DNA from: Nymphaea colorata | Taxonomy: Eukaryota; Streptophyta; Magnoliopsida; Nymphaeales; Nymphaeaceae | Assembly: GCF_008831285.2 (NCBI RefSeq) | Contig: NC_045138.2 | Span: 15,843,934 to 15,907,933 of the forward strand | Direction: 5' to 3' | Length of the DNA stretch: 64,000 nt | Part shown: piece after piece, positions 1 to 14,633 of the stretch | Position numbering within the stretch: the first letter of the stretch is position 1 | Layout of the letters: each line of letters begins with the position of its first letter | The notes under the pieces: generated by a model | Database searches by the model: none | Told to the model about the DNA's origin: nothing | The model's input: the letters and a program-made list of their open reading frames with translations, nothing else | Program-made: the position numbers and the translations under genes

Positions 1-3000
1 AAGTTTCAGAAGTTAATAGAAGCTGTTTTTCATTTACGAAATGACACAAGTACTCTGTATTTTTTCTTTTTTCAGTAGGCAAATTGTTTAAGGGAGACAA
101 ACAGTTGTGAGATTATACCAGTTTTTAAGAATGACTCGATTATAGTAGATCCAGGAAAAAGATTACCAACTTCTCCTTGCTTAAGCCAATACATGCTAGG
201 GCTTGACAGCAGGGTAAAGTTTTGAGGATAAAGGCCGAGTGAACGGCAAGTTAACAACCCATTGCTCGAAAAAGAGACCTGAAGGCCCCTTCCGAAAATT
301 CTTCCTGCTTCCGAATACCTCCCATGTTACTTTCTAAAATAATTGAAAAGGAAAATGTTGAAATTTCATAGATTATATATAAAAAAAAAACTATGAAATA
401 GAGATGATTAACAAAGTTGGGCTACAAGCTGTCACTAAGTACAAAACCAAATTATATAAAGAAAAAAGACAAGCAAATTTCACTTTTTGCTTGCAGGGCT
501 TTAGTTGGAAAAACCCTAACTTTCCCTGTTGGCCACGGAATTACGTGCAGACGGGGCCAATGAGGGACAAGGTGGTGATATCTCTGCATGCTTTCGGCTC
601 GCGGAAAATGCGAGTTCTAAAATGAGCTTCATAACATTAGAATGATGCTAAGCAAAGGTCCACTAGTTGGGACCCTTCAAGTAATGTGGTAGGGCCTGCT
701 GACTTGTTATACCACTAAATCCATGCAAACAAGAGAGTGGGATGGAGAGAAGGTTGGTCCCATATTGAAAAGTTCATGGAAAGGGAAAGTTTTGGGGCAA
801 TGCAGATGGTCTGGGTCTCTTGAGAGGTCACTCTCATGCACAAACAAGAATATTCTTGCTGGGTACAACCACAGTTTTGAGCATTTTTATTGCTTGTGTG
901 GTGTCTCTTCTCTCTCCCTTTGCAGCAGCGGAGCCAGAAAACTAAACTGTGTTTGCGAGCACAGGCGCTCCATCTAAGCAAAAGCGAAGATTAGTGATTG
1001 TAAATCAAGGTAAAAGTTTCTGTTTCCATGAGTGGCATAATCTAATATATCGGTCTCGTCTTGTAGGAGACATTAAATCCAAATTTCGGGTTTAGATTAA
1101 GCAAATGAATAGTTAATTCAATTAAATACATATATGAAATGAATAGTAATATGCATTGACCGATTAGAGCCCGAGCTCGGTCTGGTTCTGTGACAGGCCA
1201 AACTTGGTCAAACCCCCGGCGATGCCCAGCCCTACCCATATGACGTGGCTTAGCCACCGTGGGTCCCACCTCCGCATCGTATTATGTGTCTTTTCTTTTT
1301 GTGTGTTTGCTCCATGACAGCAGAGGTCCAGGCGGATGAGTGGTAGATGGGCTGGAAGGAATCAAGTATATAGAGAAGAAGGATGAAGAGGTCCTACCAT
1401 TATAGATGTAAGGTGGTGGCTTCAGCCTCATTCAGTCATTCTGAACCACCAAAATCTTTGAACATGGGAAGGATGCATTGGTTGGTTGACTCCTCAAAGT
1501 GGGGCTTTGGATCTACTTCACTTTCTTTTTCCAATTTTAGTTTTCACATTGAAAGAATCCACAATCGTTTTTACCGATACATTCTTCACCAACGATGATA
1601 TCATGAAACATCAGTCAAATCATTATCAATGAGATTTTGTTACATTTTTCTGACCATTCATAATAATCAGATTTTTCTTTTTTGTAGTGTATCCTTAATA
1701 AATAAGCAAGTTAAAAATCAACTTTTGTCATAAAAGTACAAATAATTGATAGTGCCAACTTGGACGGAGAATCTTTGGCATAAAATCTCTGGTCCTTTCT
1801 TCCCCAGCAGTACACACCACCGTCTTCTTCTGACCTCATAAAAGAACCCCCACAGACTCCAAGCTCACGATGCTCCCCGTCAATCAACTTGGAACATTAA
1901 TGGCCTCGATCTCGGTAAACGGAGGACTGTCCATGGAGGATTTTCTCTAGCTTCCTCACCGCAGCTATCTCTTCTGCTAATTTCTTAGATGGAAATATTT
2001 CAACCAGAGGAATGATTTTCTCTCTGCCTTATCAAAAAATGAGCCCATGGTTGTTGATTTTTCTCTTATGAAATGTAGTTTTTCTTTATTTAATTATCGA
2101 ACATGGAGACGTTCCATAAAAGTTGGAACGTCAAATATATGCTCCTCGGGACCTCGAGTTAACCTCTAGTTTTATGTCAGATAATTCCAATTATAAGCTA
2201 CTATTTCGTTGATAAGATCAAGTAAGATAATCTCAAATTGCCGGATTCCGTCCACCGGGACGAATCCAGCCACTGGAGATAGCATACGCATCCGGAACAA
2301 TGTGTTTGAGGGAGAAAAGGATGCCGGAAACCAGGAGAAATTCAAACAGGTCCGTCCTGATTCTGTACCTCTTTCTTCCTCCCTCTTATGTATCACTTGC
2401 TGCTCTTCACATCTTTTCTTAACTAAGAGTCAATAACTTGTACAAGAAAGTTCATGGGAGGGATACTGCCGCTCACTTGTCGTGAATGGATCTGGATCCT
2501 GCCTATCATGAGTTGATTTGGATGTAAAATCCAGCAAAACCAAACGTAAAATTGCAACGGAAAGAGAAAGAGTCTAGTGTTAGGCCACCATATGTTTATA
2601 TTATCAATTCAACTTTTCTATATAATTCAACTGCAACAACTTTTCATCTAAGTTTTCATCATAACACCTAGAAAAAGTCCTTCAGGGAGTTAACACAATG
2701 GTCGGGAAGAGAGCAGCAGCTAGCATTCATTTCAAATTTCTAACGCATCGACTCAAAATGGGAGTCGCTAACATGCAAGTTGAAGTTTAGCAAGGACGGC
2801 ACCACTAGACATAGAAAACATGCCATGTACCGTAAAAAAAAATAAGAGATTAGGTGGTAGCTTTAAGCAGTAGGATGAAATACTGCTCTTGTTCACCGAA
2901 AAGTAACACCAAGAAAATTTAGCACAATCAAATGAGTGGTCCATTTATGGAGAGACATTCATGAACTGAAGTGCATTTATTTTATATGAACTCTGAGAAT

Positions 3001-4804
3001 TGGGCATTCCACAAAAAATATGCCCAACTTTGGGGATAGTATGACAAAGATGAAATTAAAAAGGATTTTATTTTGTTTAACTGCATTTATAGGTGAAATT
3101 TAGCAAGTTAAATTTAACATATTCAGACCAGTTGTTTTTTGTTAGCCTTTCAAAAGTTGAGCATGTTTTCATTAAATCTGCTTTGAAGATTTGAGCGTTC
3201 TATGTTTTTTCCTGGTTAGCTTGAAAACAACTAAGGATCGGAGATTCCATCGTTGAGAAGCCTGAAGTGAATCGAAAGCGGGTAAGTGAAATTGTAGAAT
3301 TGAAAGCAGATTTCTTGGGAATTTTGGTTGTGAGGGTGCAAATATTTCAGGAAGTACCAACCAGAAGCAGTGGTGGAACATACCATAGGTTTGAACTTTG
3401 AAGGGCATTTTATATATAAATCAACGTCACTAATATCTTTCTCAAGTTTTTATCGACGAGATTTTTCTATGGTATTTTTCGGTAAAGTTGTTTTTTGCAA
3501 GAAAAGATAAGGAAAATCTAAGAGTTTTTTAAAAAATTTAAAAACCATAATCAGTAGGTAAAAATACAATAAATGAAAAGGCTAGTAAGTATTATATTGC
3601 GTTTAAGAGGTCACGTTTCTAAAACACGAGAAAATAAAACAATGAAACAAAAAATGAAAAAAAAAAGTAAAAAGCAGAAAATGAAATAAAAAATAAATGA
3701 AAAAATCTCGATAAATTGATTTTTAACCATTTTCAAAATATCGTTATATTTTCCCTCTTTTCATTTTTCTCATTAATATTAAGAAATTTTTTGAAAATAT
3801 AACGATAATTATGACTGTGATATACATACGGAAAAATTTTACGGTCAACCAATGTAAATAAGGACATTTTATTGGACTGTGTGGGCAACTGCCCATACGT
3901 GCCCACATGTAACCCCTGTCCAGAAGGATTACGGTGAGGGTTGGGATTTGATAGACCTGGCACTCGGGTCACTTTTGGAACAAATTGTCACAATATCATA
4001 ATATCAATCGTCATATTGGCTATTTCTATATGCATATTCTTATTTTTTACCAAGAAGAACAATAGTATAAGAAAGACAATTGGAAAAGCAAGTTACGCAA
4101 CTGAAATGTGATGTGAAGATACATATATAAACAGAAAATACTGTATCAAAATTGGTCTAAAACTGACAAAGTGCTCAGTCTGCTTGATTTCAACTTGCCC
4201 CATTGCACGGGATTTTTGGGTACAGATTGAAGCCGGTTGCAGGATTTGAGATTCTTTATTAACCGTTCTTTGATACCTTGAGTCCAAGTTTAAAAATCCA
4301 TAAATATAAACAAACATCAATTGAGATTCAAGCCACCTTGACTTGCGATCCTTCCAACGAGAGCCACCTTCAAGACTGGTCTATGCAATGTTGGGGCCCT
4401 TTCGAGCTTTATGAATGTTGGTTGACTTATGCTACCTTCCAATCAGAGTTGATATCCGACCTGATGGATATTTCTTGTCCTCACAGTTACTCCCAATCTT
4501 GATCAAGATTGAAATACTATATAAGAAAACACAGAAAATACAATGGTGGAAAAGCAACAGGAAGATGTTTAATGAATCAGCAGACTTACATGATAAAGAG
4601 GCATACTTCTGGTTAAGTATTGTACAACTTTGTAGTTTCAGAAAAATAAAAAAAGAAAGAAAAAGAAGATGGAAAGACCAAACTCACAATCACATCACCA
4701 TATAAAACGTGAACACCACCGACCTAGAAAAGACAGTTCCAGAACCAAAGAACCAGCACCAACAAACCCAAGTTAGGCAGAGTAGTTAGTCATCAACAAC
4801 TACT
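1..4804. other. Intergenic DNA, no supported gene
   Basis: AT-rich sequence left of the RopGAP stop codon. The open frames here are short, lack recognisable domains and show no splice-linked continuation. A short GC-richer patch lies near 1160-1270, and one copy of a dispersed AT-rich repeat sits at about 3440-3815. The part immediately left of 4805 is probably the RopGAP 3' untranslated region, but no end can be fixed. Confidence 0.6.
3440..3815. repeat. Dispersed AT-rich repeat, copy 1
   Basis: About 375 bp that align by eye with 7600-7985 over their whole length, including the shared words taggtaaaaatacaa and aaaataaaacaatgaaac. The right part carries a short inverted repeat, atcgttatattttc against gaaaatataacgat, which suggests a non-autonomous transposon remnant. 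No coding capacity is visible. Confidence 0.6.
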
Positions 4805-7800
4805 TTATCTCCATGCTTCAACTCGTGCCAAACTTGAACTTATATGGCTCACGATGCTCATTCCTCTCGACTTCTCAGCTGGTACTGTTGCTTGGTCTGT
4901 ATTCTGTACGTTTGTTTTCTTTGCAACCTTCTTTGCATTTGAATTGTTCTTATTTCCATGGCTATCTTTAGTGCTGGTTTTTGAACTAGTTGCAGCAACT
5001 TTTGGTCCATCAGATAGACGTGTGGACTGAGAAGGCTCCTCTGATGGGCTTTCTGTGGCAGTAGGCTTACTACAGCAATCAGTACTAGATTTGTCTTCAT
5101 GAGGTTCACTGCCGTCACCTACATCATCAATCAAAGATTGATTATTGGGATCAGTTGTTGGAAATATATGCTCTTGCTGTTCTTGCTCCTCTTTGGTGCT
5201 TATGCTTAGACAGCACTGTGATGAAGTATGCTTATCATTTTCATCAGAGGGATCCGATTGAGAAGATGGTGCTGCTTGAAGAACAGAATCCTGCCTTTCT
5301 CTTAGTGTCTTCAAGATCAACGTCTTCAAGAAATTCATGACTTGAACTGCATACATCAATGCACTTAAGGGATCTGCCATCTGAAAATGGGAATCGTTGA
5401 TGGACAATTTCAAATCAGGTAGCTACAAAAATAAGGAGTCACTGAGAAAGTTGCAAATCAGGAAGGTAAACAATTAAGAACCAAAGGAAGAAAATTTTAC
5501 ATCAGGTAGTCACAGAGATAAGTAGCAGCCATTAACAAAATTGTAAAACAGGTAGCTAAGAAGATAAGAAAGGAAACGTCGAATCAGATAACCACCTGTG
5601 TCATGTTTGGTGCAAACACCATAGCAACATTGCGAGCATTCATCTTGTTTATGTGCTCCTCTTGAACAACATCAGCCATCAAATTAATAGCCCAATCCAG
5701 AAGAGCTGCTTCTGTTGATGGCAAAAGCCTGACAAGTTGGAGGCAGTCCTCCTCTGTGTTTGCTTGCATTACCTGCTCAGGAGTAAGAGAATCTAGCACC
5801 CCTTTTGGGAGTTCTCTGAACCAGGCCTGGACAAATCCCCGGAAAGAATGAGAACCCAGAATCCGCAGCTCATGGATGACATAATATTATGATAATCTCT
5901 AATTGAAAGATGATTGGAGATAAAAAGGTGCAAGAAAACAATGAATTAATTGTAGCTCTTCTAGACACATGATATTCCACCGCATCCAAAAAAGTAAGAT
6001 AGCTTCATCGCACAAAATGCTTTAGAAAAAAACATGCAGATCCAACTGCTCGGGTGTTAGAAAAGAATTTTGAATATTAAAAACTATGGACAATAACTAT
6101 AACATTCCAGTTCAACTGTTAATGTCAAGATGGTTAGACATATATTAACCAAAGAACATGGAATGTAAACATCTGTCTTTGCTCCTTGGAGTATCTTTTA
6201 CATTCTCGTCTTTCATCAGATATACGCTAAGTGGCATTAAAATAATTCGTTGACTGGAAAGGCAAATAGAAGTCATTAAGAACTACTAGCAATGGGGACA
6301 AGGCAAGAATTTGTATTGCCAACTCATCTTACCCTGACAACATTTAATCCCACCCTACTTCCTCATGGTAAAAATTCCTTTCAAAGTTGATGTTTCACAG
6401 TCTTTCCAGAAAATCACGGGATTTACAGAATGTTAGTACCACTCACTTCAGCACAATATTAAAGAAAAGAACTATCAGTTAACAGCAGATCAAAATAAGC
6501 ACACTAATTCATGCCTTGCATGAGTAACAATTTCATAACCAGAAGCAAGGAGTGATAAGCCACATTTAATGCAGAATCCATAAATTATTTTAGTACTAGA
6601 CATTAATAGAGTATGATCAGGACTAAGGTAAATAACATTTTGCCTTCTCTAATTTTGATTTTATGTTTTAGTTACAAATAATCATATACCTGTGGAGATG
6701 AAGAATGAAAGTGACATGATTTCATCTTATGGTATAAAAATAGTCTTCCTGAGTTATAAATAGTCATATGTACCTGTGGGCATGAAGCGTGGGACGTGAC
6801 ATGATTTCATCTTATGGTATAAAAATATTCTAGTTATAAGAAGACAATATTTAAAATGTTTGACTCTTTAATGTCCTTTTATGTCCATTCCCTAAAATTA
6901 ATTCTTAAAAACCTTCAGAGATAAAAAGGAGTATCCTTTCAGAAATAACACAATAAGCAGTTCATATTCCAGGCACCCAACTAAAAATGGAAAATTCAGT
7001 TTCCTTCTTAGGAATTGCTATTTTGGAAAACAGAACATATGCTGAAAAAAAAAAAAAAACTGATTGTTAAAAAGTAAGGAAAGGATGGTTCACATGCTCC
7101 TGTTGTCCTGCTTTCCATAATAAAAGAATTGAGCTCCTGTAAATACATACAACTCCAGCACCAGTATATAATTCACGACTTAGCGTTTTTAACAATCAAG
7201 TCACATTCTTAATCAGAACACATACACAGAGAAATGCTTATTCACTGATCATTCACTTAGAGAAGTAATCCTTGTAAGAAGCAGACTGCAAACATCAAAA
7301 ATAGGCTAGCCACAAGAAAGTCATCAATAATGGCTCTCAGTTCTTAAGCAATTAAACTATTGGTTCCTCATAAGAGACACCAAGGGCAAATGCTCGAGGA
7401 TAGGCTACAAGAAAGCATATTTCTTCCATTCATGCTGCTGGAAGAATGAAACTGCATTCATTTCACTAAAACTTGATTGAATGTCCAAAGACGGACTTAT
7501 TTGGTGGATTTGACATCCATTCATACAGGAATGTATAAAACCAAAAGTTGGTTCAAACATAATATTGGGGAGTATGTTTAGTTCATAGCCACAAACATCG
7601 TTCTCCGGGTTTTATCGGCATGGTTTTCCTCGGGTATTTATTGGCAAAGTTGTTCTTTGCGGAAAAATCATGGGAAATCTCCAAGTTTCTTTAAAAAGTA
7701 AAACAATCAAAATGTTAGGTAAAAATACAAGAAATGGAAAACTAATAAGTATTGTATTGTATTTAAGAGATCAAGTTAAATACAAACAAGAGGAAATAAA

Positions 7801-10800
7801 ACAATGAAACACAAGTTGAGAAAAATAAAAACAGAAAATGAAAAAAAATAAATGAAAAAACAAACAAAAAATCACGATAAATTCATTTTAACGTTTTCCC
7901 AATAATATCGATATATTTTCCTGTTTTTATCGTTTTCTTTGTTTTTCTCACTAATATATTTTCAAAAATATCATGATTTTAGTTTACAAGAATCGTAAAA
8001 ATGACATTAAATATCTTCAATTCCCGTTATTGCTTATTGTTTTGGATGAAGGATCTCTTGTCTGCACATTGAAAGGTGCAATATGCATGGCAATAAACAT
8101 AGAGAGACAGGTATTCATCCACAGTCAATCTCCTTAAGCAGCACCCTTTTACATTATTATGCAGTTTAAAAAAAATCAATTTACCACAGAAAAGCCCCTT
8201 ATTGATGCTCCCACTGGGTTAACCTGTTTTGATTAAGGGATGATGGACCACTTTAAACCTACGAGAAAGAAAAGTACATACTACAATAATACTGACTACA
8301 ACTACAAAGTACAAACTAGCATAACCATCAAAATTTATAAAAGATTCAATTTAATTCTATAGACTGCTTTTAACAGTATTTTTTTTTCCCTGCAACTTAA
8401 TGCAGTTAAAATAGCCAAAGAAAACAATGATTCCATAACATACATCCACACTATATGTTAAATGTCACTGCAAGTGGCACAAAAGATTATACTAAAACAG
8501 CAAAAGAATTGCTTAACATTGTTAAGAAGACAAGAAAAATAATTGATTTCATGAAAAATAAAGTACAGCCAAGATTTCCGTCTGGAATGTCTTCCAAATA
8601 AAAGTAGTGGAAGGCATGACCTGCATTCACGAAACCTGCTATAGGATATTCCATATAAAGTTGAGGGCATAAGAAGCATTTATTGATGGATACTGTAAAT
8701 TCTACCTTTATCAGTCCAGATAAACAATGGACATCAATGTTATCTGGGACAATGCCCTTGTTCAACTGGTCCCTAAGATATTCCTCTTGGCTGTTCTCCG
8801 CGTTGATCCTAAATATGCCCTCAGCCTACACATTGATCATGACAGGCAATAAATTGATTATTAATCTGAAAGATAAGGAAGGACGGTCATCAAAATAGGG
8901 AAGTGCATACTTGAAGTCCCCCTTGAGCATACAATTTTCTCTGCATCTGCAAGAGTATGGTTGGGACACTATTCCCTCTGGTGTCGTAGGAACACTGCAT
9001 AGATTCTGTAGAGACCCCAAAGACACTTGCACTGCGCATCCACAAAAAGTGTATTAAAACCTTAGTAGGAGAAAAAAAAATGAAAAAGGACCATTTTTTG
9101 CTGCACAGGTTCAGACCAGTGAGTAGGTGATGATACAGCAGGTTGAAGTTCATGTCACCAATAACCATCTAGGTGTTTTTACTCTTGCAGTTGAAAGAGT
9201 TGGCAGTACTTTCACAGCATTTACTATCAAACGTATGCAGAGCCAGAAGATCTTTAATTCAAAAGAAAAAACTCCTAGTTGCGGAAAAAACATTTTGCTT
9301 TCAAAAATGTTACCTAGCTTGTTTTAAGTCCAAAGACCAAAGGACATCTTTTACCAAAGACCAATACGCTACCATACATGAAAACAAAACAGATGATATT
9401 AACCACAAGGATCAGTCATTTCTAACCTAAACTGCCCAAAGAGGCTGCTAAAGCAAAACTTGATTAATTAGGGAAATACTGATTCATCATTTAACGATTT
9501 TACAGAATAATTCAGTGCAGAAACCAGGTAAATTTTTTTGTTTAAACCTACAGAAAAGACATGAATGCAGCAAATTGTGACCACGTGAAACATAATTAAC
9601 AGTACTGAAACAGAACGAAGAGATCAGTGCAAAACCATTATTCCGCGCAGTCACCATGGTCTTGAAATGCATTATATGGCCTTGGAGGCAACATCTGGGA
9701 TGCATTATACTACAGTATTAAAGAATTGTGACGTGAGTTGCCAATAACTTCGATTTGATTTATCAAAAAGAATTGGCATGAGTATGTAAAAAATGAAATG
9801 AGTTATTAAAATTAAAGCCGAACATTTAATCAAGCAATTAATGTAACTGTTCATCTTGTATAAACTATAAAGACACAAAAACAAAAGAATGGGTATGCTT
9901 TACGAAACTCACTAAACGAATTTAAAGCGATATACAGCCTGTAGTTTCATGCGAAAAACAGTATCAAATTTTTTTCATCAATAAAGAGCATGTAAAGCCA
10001 TTGATGCATGCCAAACTATGAGCCATGTTCCATTGTCATCATTTGTCAAATAGCAATAATCTTCCCGTCCAATGATCTTTCCATCCACATCTACAACAGA
10101 AATATCATTTACATATTTCATTATCAATTCAACAGTTCTAAACAGTATTCTGATTTCTTTCTATTTTAGCAAGAAAAGACCATAACTCGATTTCCGCTAT
10201 TTATTATCCTCCGAAACTGCCACTCCAATTATTTTCCTCAAAAAAAATAAGGTAAAGAATACAGTTCGCCACGAGTTTGTACGTGAATGACGTGAGTTTT
10301 GTGAAGTACTTGAGAAACATTTGGAAGTCTAGCTGTGAAAAAATGCAGAGGTAGAAGGAACACAAAAGGGAAACCATTGAAGAACACACAAACCTGGCAC
10401 TAGGGGCCCTTCTGGGCACGTCAGGCTCAAACTCATCAGGCAACCCCAAAAACCCATTGAACCTATCGAACGTGACATGGGCAACATGCCTCACATCCGT
10501 CGGCCACCCGATATCCATAGAGGAGACATCCTCCTTATCAGTGTTGCAAGGCACCATGGACTTCCTGAAAGCAGCCACCAACAGAGCCAACAAGGAGAGA
10601 GTATCCCCACCGTCTTCCTCCACCACCGCCTCTTCCGCCACCTCCTCAGCCACTCTCTCGTCCAAGTTCTGCCCGCCAACCAAGAAATTGGCCGGAGAAC
10701 TCAAGTGGGTGTGATGGATCTGCCCCAAATCACCACCATTACCATTGTCTAATGGGTAGAAGGGTGAAGAGCCTGGAGAGGAAGAAGAAAAACGAGGGCT

Positions 10801-10827
10801 CTGGAGTACCTCAGTCATGGTTGGCAT
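4805..10827 (-). CDS. ROPGAP: Rac/Rop GTPase-activating protein with CRIB motif (RopGAP)
   Basis: Stimulates GTP hydrolysis by plant Rho (ROP/RAC) GTPases, acting at the plasma membrane and in the cytosol on cell polarity. Exons (minus): 10827-10394, 9031-8911, 8825-8706, 5826-5596, 5380-4805. All have GT-AG borders and keep phase, giving 493 residues, a normal family length. A Ser/acidic N-terminus precedes a CRIB motif at about 105-144 (MDIGWPTDVRHVAHVTF). The RhoGAP domain covers about 165-330, with arginine finger R191 in EGIFRI and the motifs HCLSGLIKAWFRELP and MVFAPNMTQMADPL. The tail is low-complexity (Ser, Thr, Lys) and ends in ARVEAWR, as family members do. Intron 3 is about 2.9 kb and contains repeats. 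The start ATG has no competitor except a second Met at residue 4. Family assignment is firm, but the paralogue number is not known. Confidence 0.94.
6687..6840. repeat. 84-bp tandem duplication in RopGAP intron 3
   Basis: Two adjacent imperfect copies start at about 6687 and 6771. Both contain tacctgtgg and then gacatgatttcatcttatgg. They lie entirely within the large third intron and have no visible coding role. Confidence 0.7.
7600..7985. repeat. Dispersed AT-rich repeat, copy 2 (RopGAP intron 3)
   Basis: Second copy of the repeat at 3440-3815, in the same orientation and inside RopGAP intron 3. The shared order of blocks is aaagttgtt, then taggtaaaaatacaa, then aaaataaaacaatgaaac, then cgataaatt. 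It is diverged, so an old insertion is likely. Confidence 0.6.
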
Positions 10828-12146
10828 CCAAGAGGAGGAAGAAAGAGAAGAAGTAATTAAAAAAGGAGGAGGAAAAATGAATATTAAAAATGGGGAGTTG
10901 GGGTCAGGTTGACGGGAGAAGCATCAGGGAGAGCATGCTTTGAGTTGGATTCAAGGCAGGATTTCTGTTCTTCGTGGGGTGGTTTCCTCCTTTTCCTCTC
11001 TGCCTTTTTCCTTCAATTTGAAAACTCTCTCTCTCCCTCTCCCACATTTTTAATAATAATAATTTAGGAGAACGTGAGAATCATGAAGAGAGAGAGGGTG
11101 GTGGTGCAGTTGCTGCGCTGGAGCTCTTCTGTGTGTATGTGTGCGTGTGGTATTGCTTTTACTCCTTTGTGGAACTGGGGAGGAGGGATTGTGTTGATTT
11201 GAAGCAAAGGGCTTCCTTTTCTTACAGACGAGGGGAAAAGGAATTTTAAGTACAAGAGTGATGACGACGCGTTGCAATTGCTTTTTGTTCATGTTTTTAT
11301 GTGTGGGCCTCGCACCTGCGCGGAGGGAAGCCTTTTCTTCAACTTCATTCCTCATAACTTCATTTGTCATAAAGGATCAGCCTTAATGCTTCTTATAACC
11401 TCTCCCAATCTCTCCCGGCTCACTGGTCGCTACCATCCTTTCCTCGCGCGGCCATCCATGGCTGAGATTGGCTTGATGATTTAGGTAGGAATGAGCCTGC
11501 TCGTCGTAGCTTTCTAAAACTGCATAATTCTATGTAAGGGTTGGAACGACCTGAGAGAGGGAGAGCCGTGAGCCTGGAATTGGGCTCGAGAACTTGGCAA
11601 ACGAGAAGTGGGTCTCTCCTGGTTAAACAACACACCAAATAGATCTTGGTCTTAACAAAGTCCAAAAGTATCGTGCTTCTCATATTTGGTACAGGACAGG
11701 TACCAATGTCCTGTGTTATTTTCTTTCTTTCTCTGGAGCATGAGAGCCAAATCTGCAGCCCGATCGAGTCACGACGCTGGTGCTTCCGAGTTCTGTAGAA
11801 GTCAAACAAGTAGTGAGAGAGAGAGAGCATTTTCTGTGTGCCGGTCATGGTTGCAAGCAGGAACAGGTCAATTTTCTGGCCTGTTCTATTGCAGAGATGC
11901 TTGCCTTACAGACAAGTTGTTCATATTACGCGTGGACTCACACCAAATGCAAGGACGCAAAATCTTGCCCATGACTTTGAAATTTTAGTTACTTCTAAAA
12001 CATGAAAAGTAAGATCACAGGTCCGTGAAAGAAGTGTTCAGATTAGGAGCTGGTGAAAATAAAGCTTTAGTGGTTTCTACATGCCACATTAATTTACCTT
12101 TTCAGTACTTCGGAAGGAATGGAAATTATGGAGGTGAAATTTGAGG

Positions 12147-12218
12147 ATGGCGACAGAAGTAAAGATTGGAGCAAATTTTTGAATGGCGACGGAAGTAAAG
12201 ACTGGAGCAAATTTTTGA
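12147..12218. repeat. 36-bp tandem duplication
   Basis: Two near-identical copies start at 12147 and 12183. Each contains atggcgac, then gaagtaaaga, then tggagcaaatttttg. They are non-coding and intergenic. Confidence 0.75.
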
Positions 12219-14550
12219 TAAGTACACTTCGTCGTTCTCATATTTGTCTCAACTCCAACTCCCTATGACGGGTAAAAGTAGATGAGCAACTCAATCTTAG
12301 ATCTACTTTGCAAATATGGGTTTTGTGAAGCACATGGTAAGCTTGAACAGCCTGCATCCATGTTGGACTTGGCTCTGGGGGTCAGACCATCTTCTTTCTT
12401 CTAAAAACAGATAGGCTTGTGCTGGCCAATGTCTACCCAAACAGAATGAACATACAGAAACTTTATGGCCATTTTAGCTAATATTATATGTATTTTCGGA
12501 GTTACAGTAACGTACAATTGATTCAAAATACTTAAGTAGCTCCCATGCAAATAGATAAACTTTTGATTCAGATTCTATTTCAAACAACTTGGTTTGAGCC
12601 TCTCATATGCTTACAGCTCAAAATTTTATTATTATTTTTCTCTTGAAGCTATGCATTTACATGAAAACAAGGTGGTTGAGCTAAGCTGATTTAAGCCCAA
12701 TGTGCTTAAGAACTTGGCTCAGCTAATACCATCTTGCTATAACAGATGAATTAAGCTTAAGCCTGGAAGACATTAAGCTTGGCCAGTAGGATCTGGTAAA
12801 AATAAGACAGGAATAAAAGATTGAACACTTCATCAGAACATGTCAGAGAAGAGTGGAAATCTACAGCTAATTTTTTGGTTTTAAATTCAATCAAAGACAA
12901 CTAAGCAAACTTGATATTTAATCAAATTATCCAGTTTCGCTTGAACAAATCAAACCTATGCTTGTTCCGTTACATAACAGCAGACCAGGTCATCAATTCG
13001 CCGCTGAATTTTTAAATATAATACCAGAAAATGGTTTAAGCTTTCTTCATGTGAACTAACACAACTGTGGTCGTGGTCCGCATGTTCTTAATACCATCAA
13101 CATTAGGAATTCAATAATCGATCCAGCCTAGAGAATTAAACAATTTGAACTGGAGGCAGGTTCAGATCTGACTTAATCGGGTCCGATTGGATCTCACTTA
13201 ACCAGAGGGCATGTTTTTCTGATACTAAATCTGGGTCCAACTTAGAACCCATGTTTACCTCATTCAGATTCGGTTTTCTTGCGCCAGTCTCCAGGTGGAT
13301 TTAAATTAAAACTTGGATTCAGATGAGAAATCTAATTCATCAAATCTAGATTCTGGTGAATGTATAACCAGATAAATCGGATTCATTTACACTGCTGATC
13401 CAGCTTCTTTGAGAACATGCCATGGGATCATATCATGTTCTGCAAGACAAATATGTAAGGCCTAACAACAGGCAGCCTTTGGTTCATTTGTCAGCACATA
13501 AATTCTTCTCCAAGTCACTTTCTCTCATCATGTGGAAGAAAGCCCTAAACTTACAGATGAAGTGTGCCTATTGATCCAGCTGCCAAATAATCATTGATGA
13601 ATCCCTGAACTTTTTACCTCCTTCAACTTGAAGATTCAAATTCTAGAACTTTATAGAACCAATAAACATGCCAACCCTAAGAGCCCAAAGAATTTCTATA
13701 TGAACCTTGTTTCCATGTCAAAGTTAATTAATTAGAAAACCATGGGACATATATATTTAAGAGGAAAAGAAAAGACAAACAGGAACTGTTCAAGTACTAG
13801 GCAGCTTAATGGGCGGAACCAGAAAAAAAAAAGTGAAAAGTGCTTTGCTTTACAAGGACACAATTGTGAACTTGAAATCTGAAGTGGAAGAAGGAAATGG
13901 GTGATTTCAAAATTTGAAAGTGCCAACCTGCTTTTTTGAAAATGCCAACATGCTTTTACATAAAGTTTGAGAAAAAGGAGGACCTAGGTGCTGTCTTTTC
14001 CTGAACGTGAGAAACTTACGTTAGAATTTGGAAGTACTCAGAAATTGGCATTTCTTGCAGGGAGTCAAGTTTCAAATTCTAATTTGGTGCCTGATAAGCT
14101 CTCCTCTACCAATAATTGGAACTCTGAAAAAAAAGCTTAAAAAAAAGATGCATCTCACTAGGACATTATGCCAAATAAGATACTTGACATAGTACAAGAC
14201 ATATTTGAATAGACTGGTAGCATTTGACTCTTATGGAATGATGAAGCATCCGTGCACTTCTATACCAAAAAAAAAAAAAAAATTGACAGAGTATCTTCCT
14301 GACTCTTTAAGGTTAGCTTGCAACTGGGTCAGATTTGGTATGAGGAACTAGTCATTCTTTTTTGTTCCGGTAACAGGCCCTATTCCAACATAACTTCCAA
14401 TCTATTCAGATATCCCGGTTCGGGCCCATTCGCATCCCTGTTTTGGGGTAAGCACATAACAAGCTGCAGTTCCCCATGTCATGCTTGCAGAGAAGAGGAG
14501 CTTGCTGGTGATGGGTTAACCACTTTTTCAGAGTTTAAAGTTAGGGTGGT

Positions 14551-14553
<3 letters not shown>

Positions 14554-14632
<79 letters not shown>
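14554..14632. repeat. (CT)n(TA)n compound microsatellite
   Basis: About 17 CT units run directly into about 22 TA units. It is a likely polymorphic marker and no function can be inferred. Confidence 0.95.

Positions 14633-14633
<1 letters not shown>

Noticed and set aside
11420-11848. Minus-strand open frame of about 142 codons
   Set aside because: No domain, and composition is like surrounding intergenic DNA. An overlapping plus-strand frame (11686-11988) is open as well.
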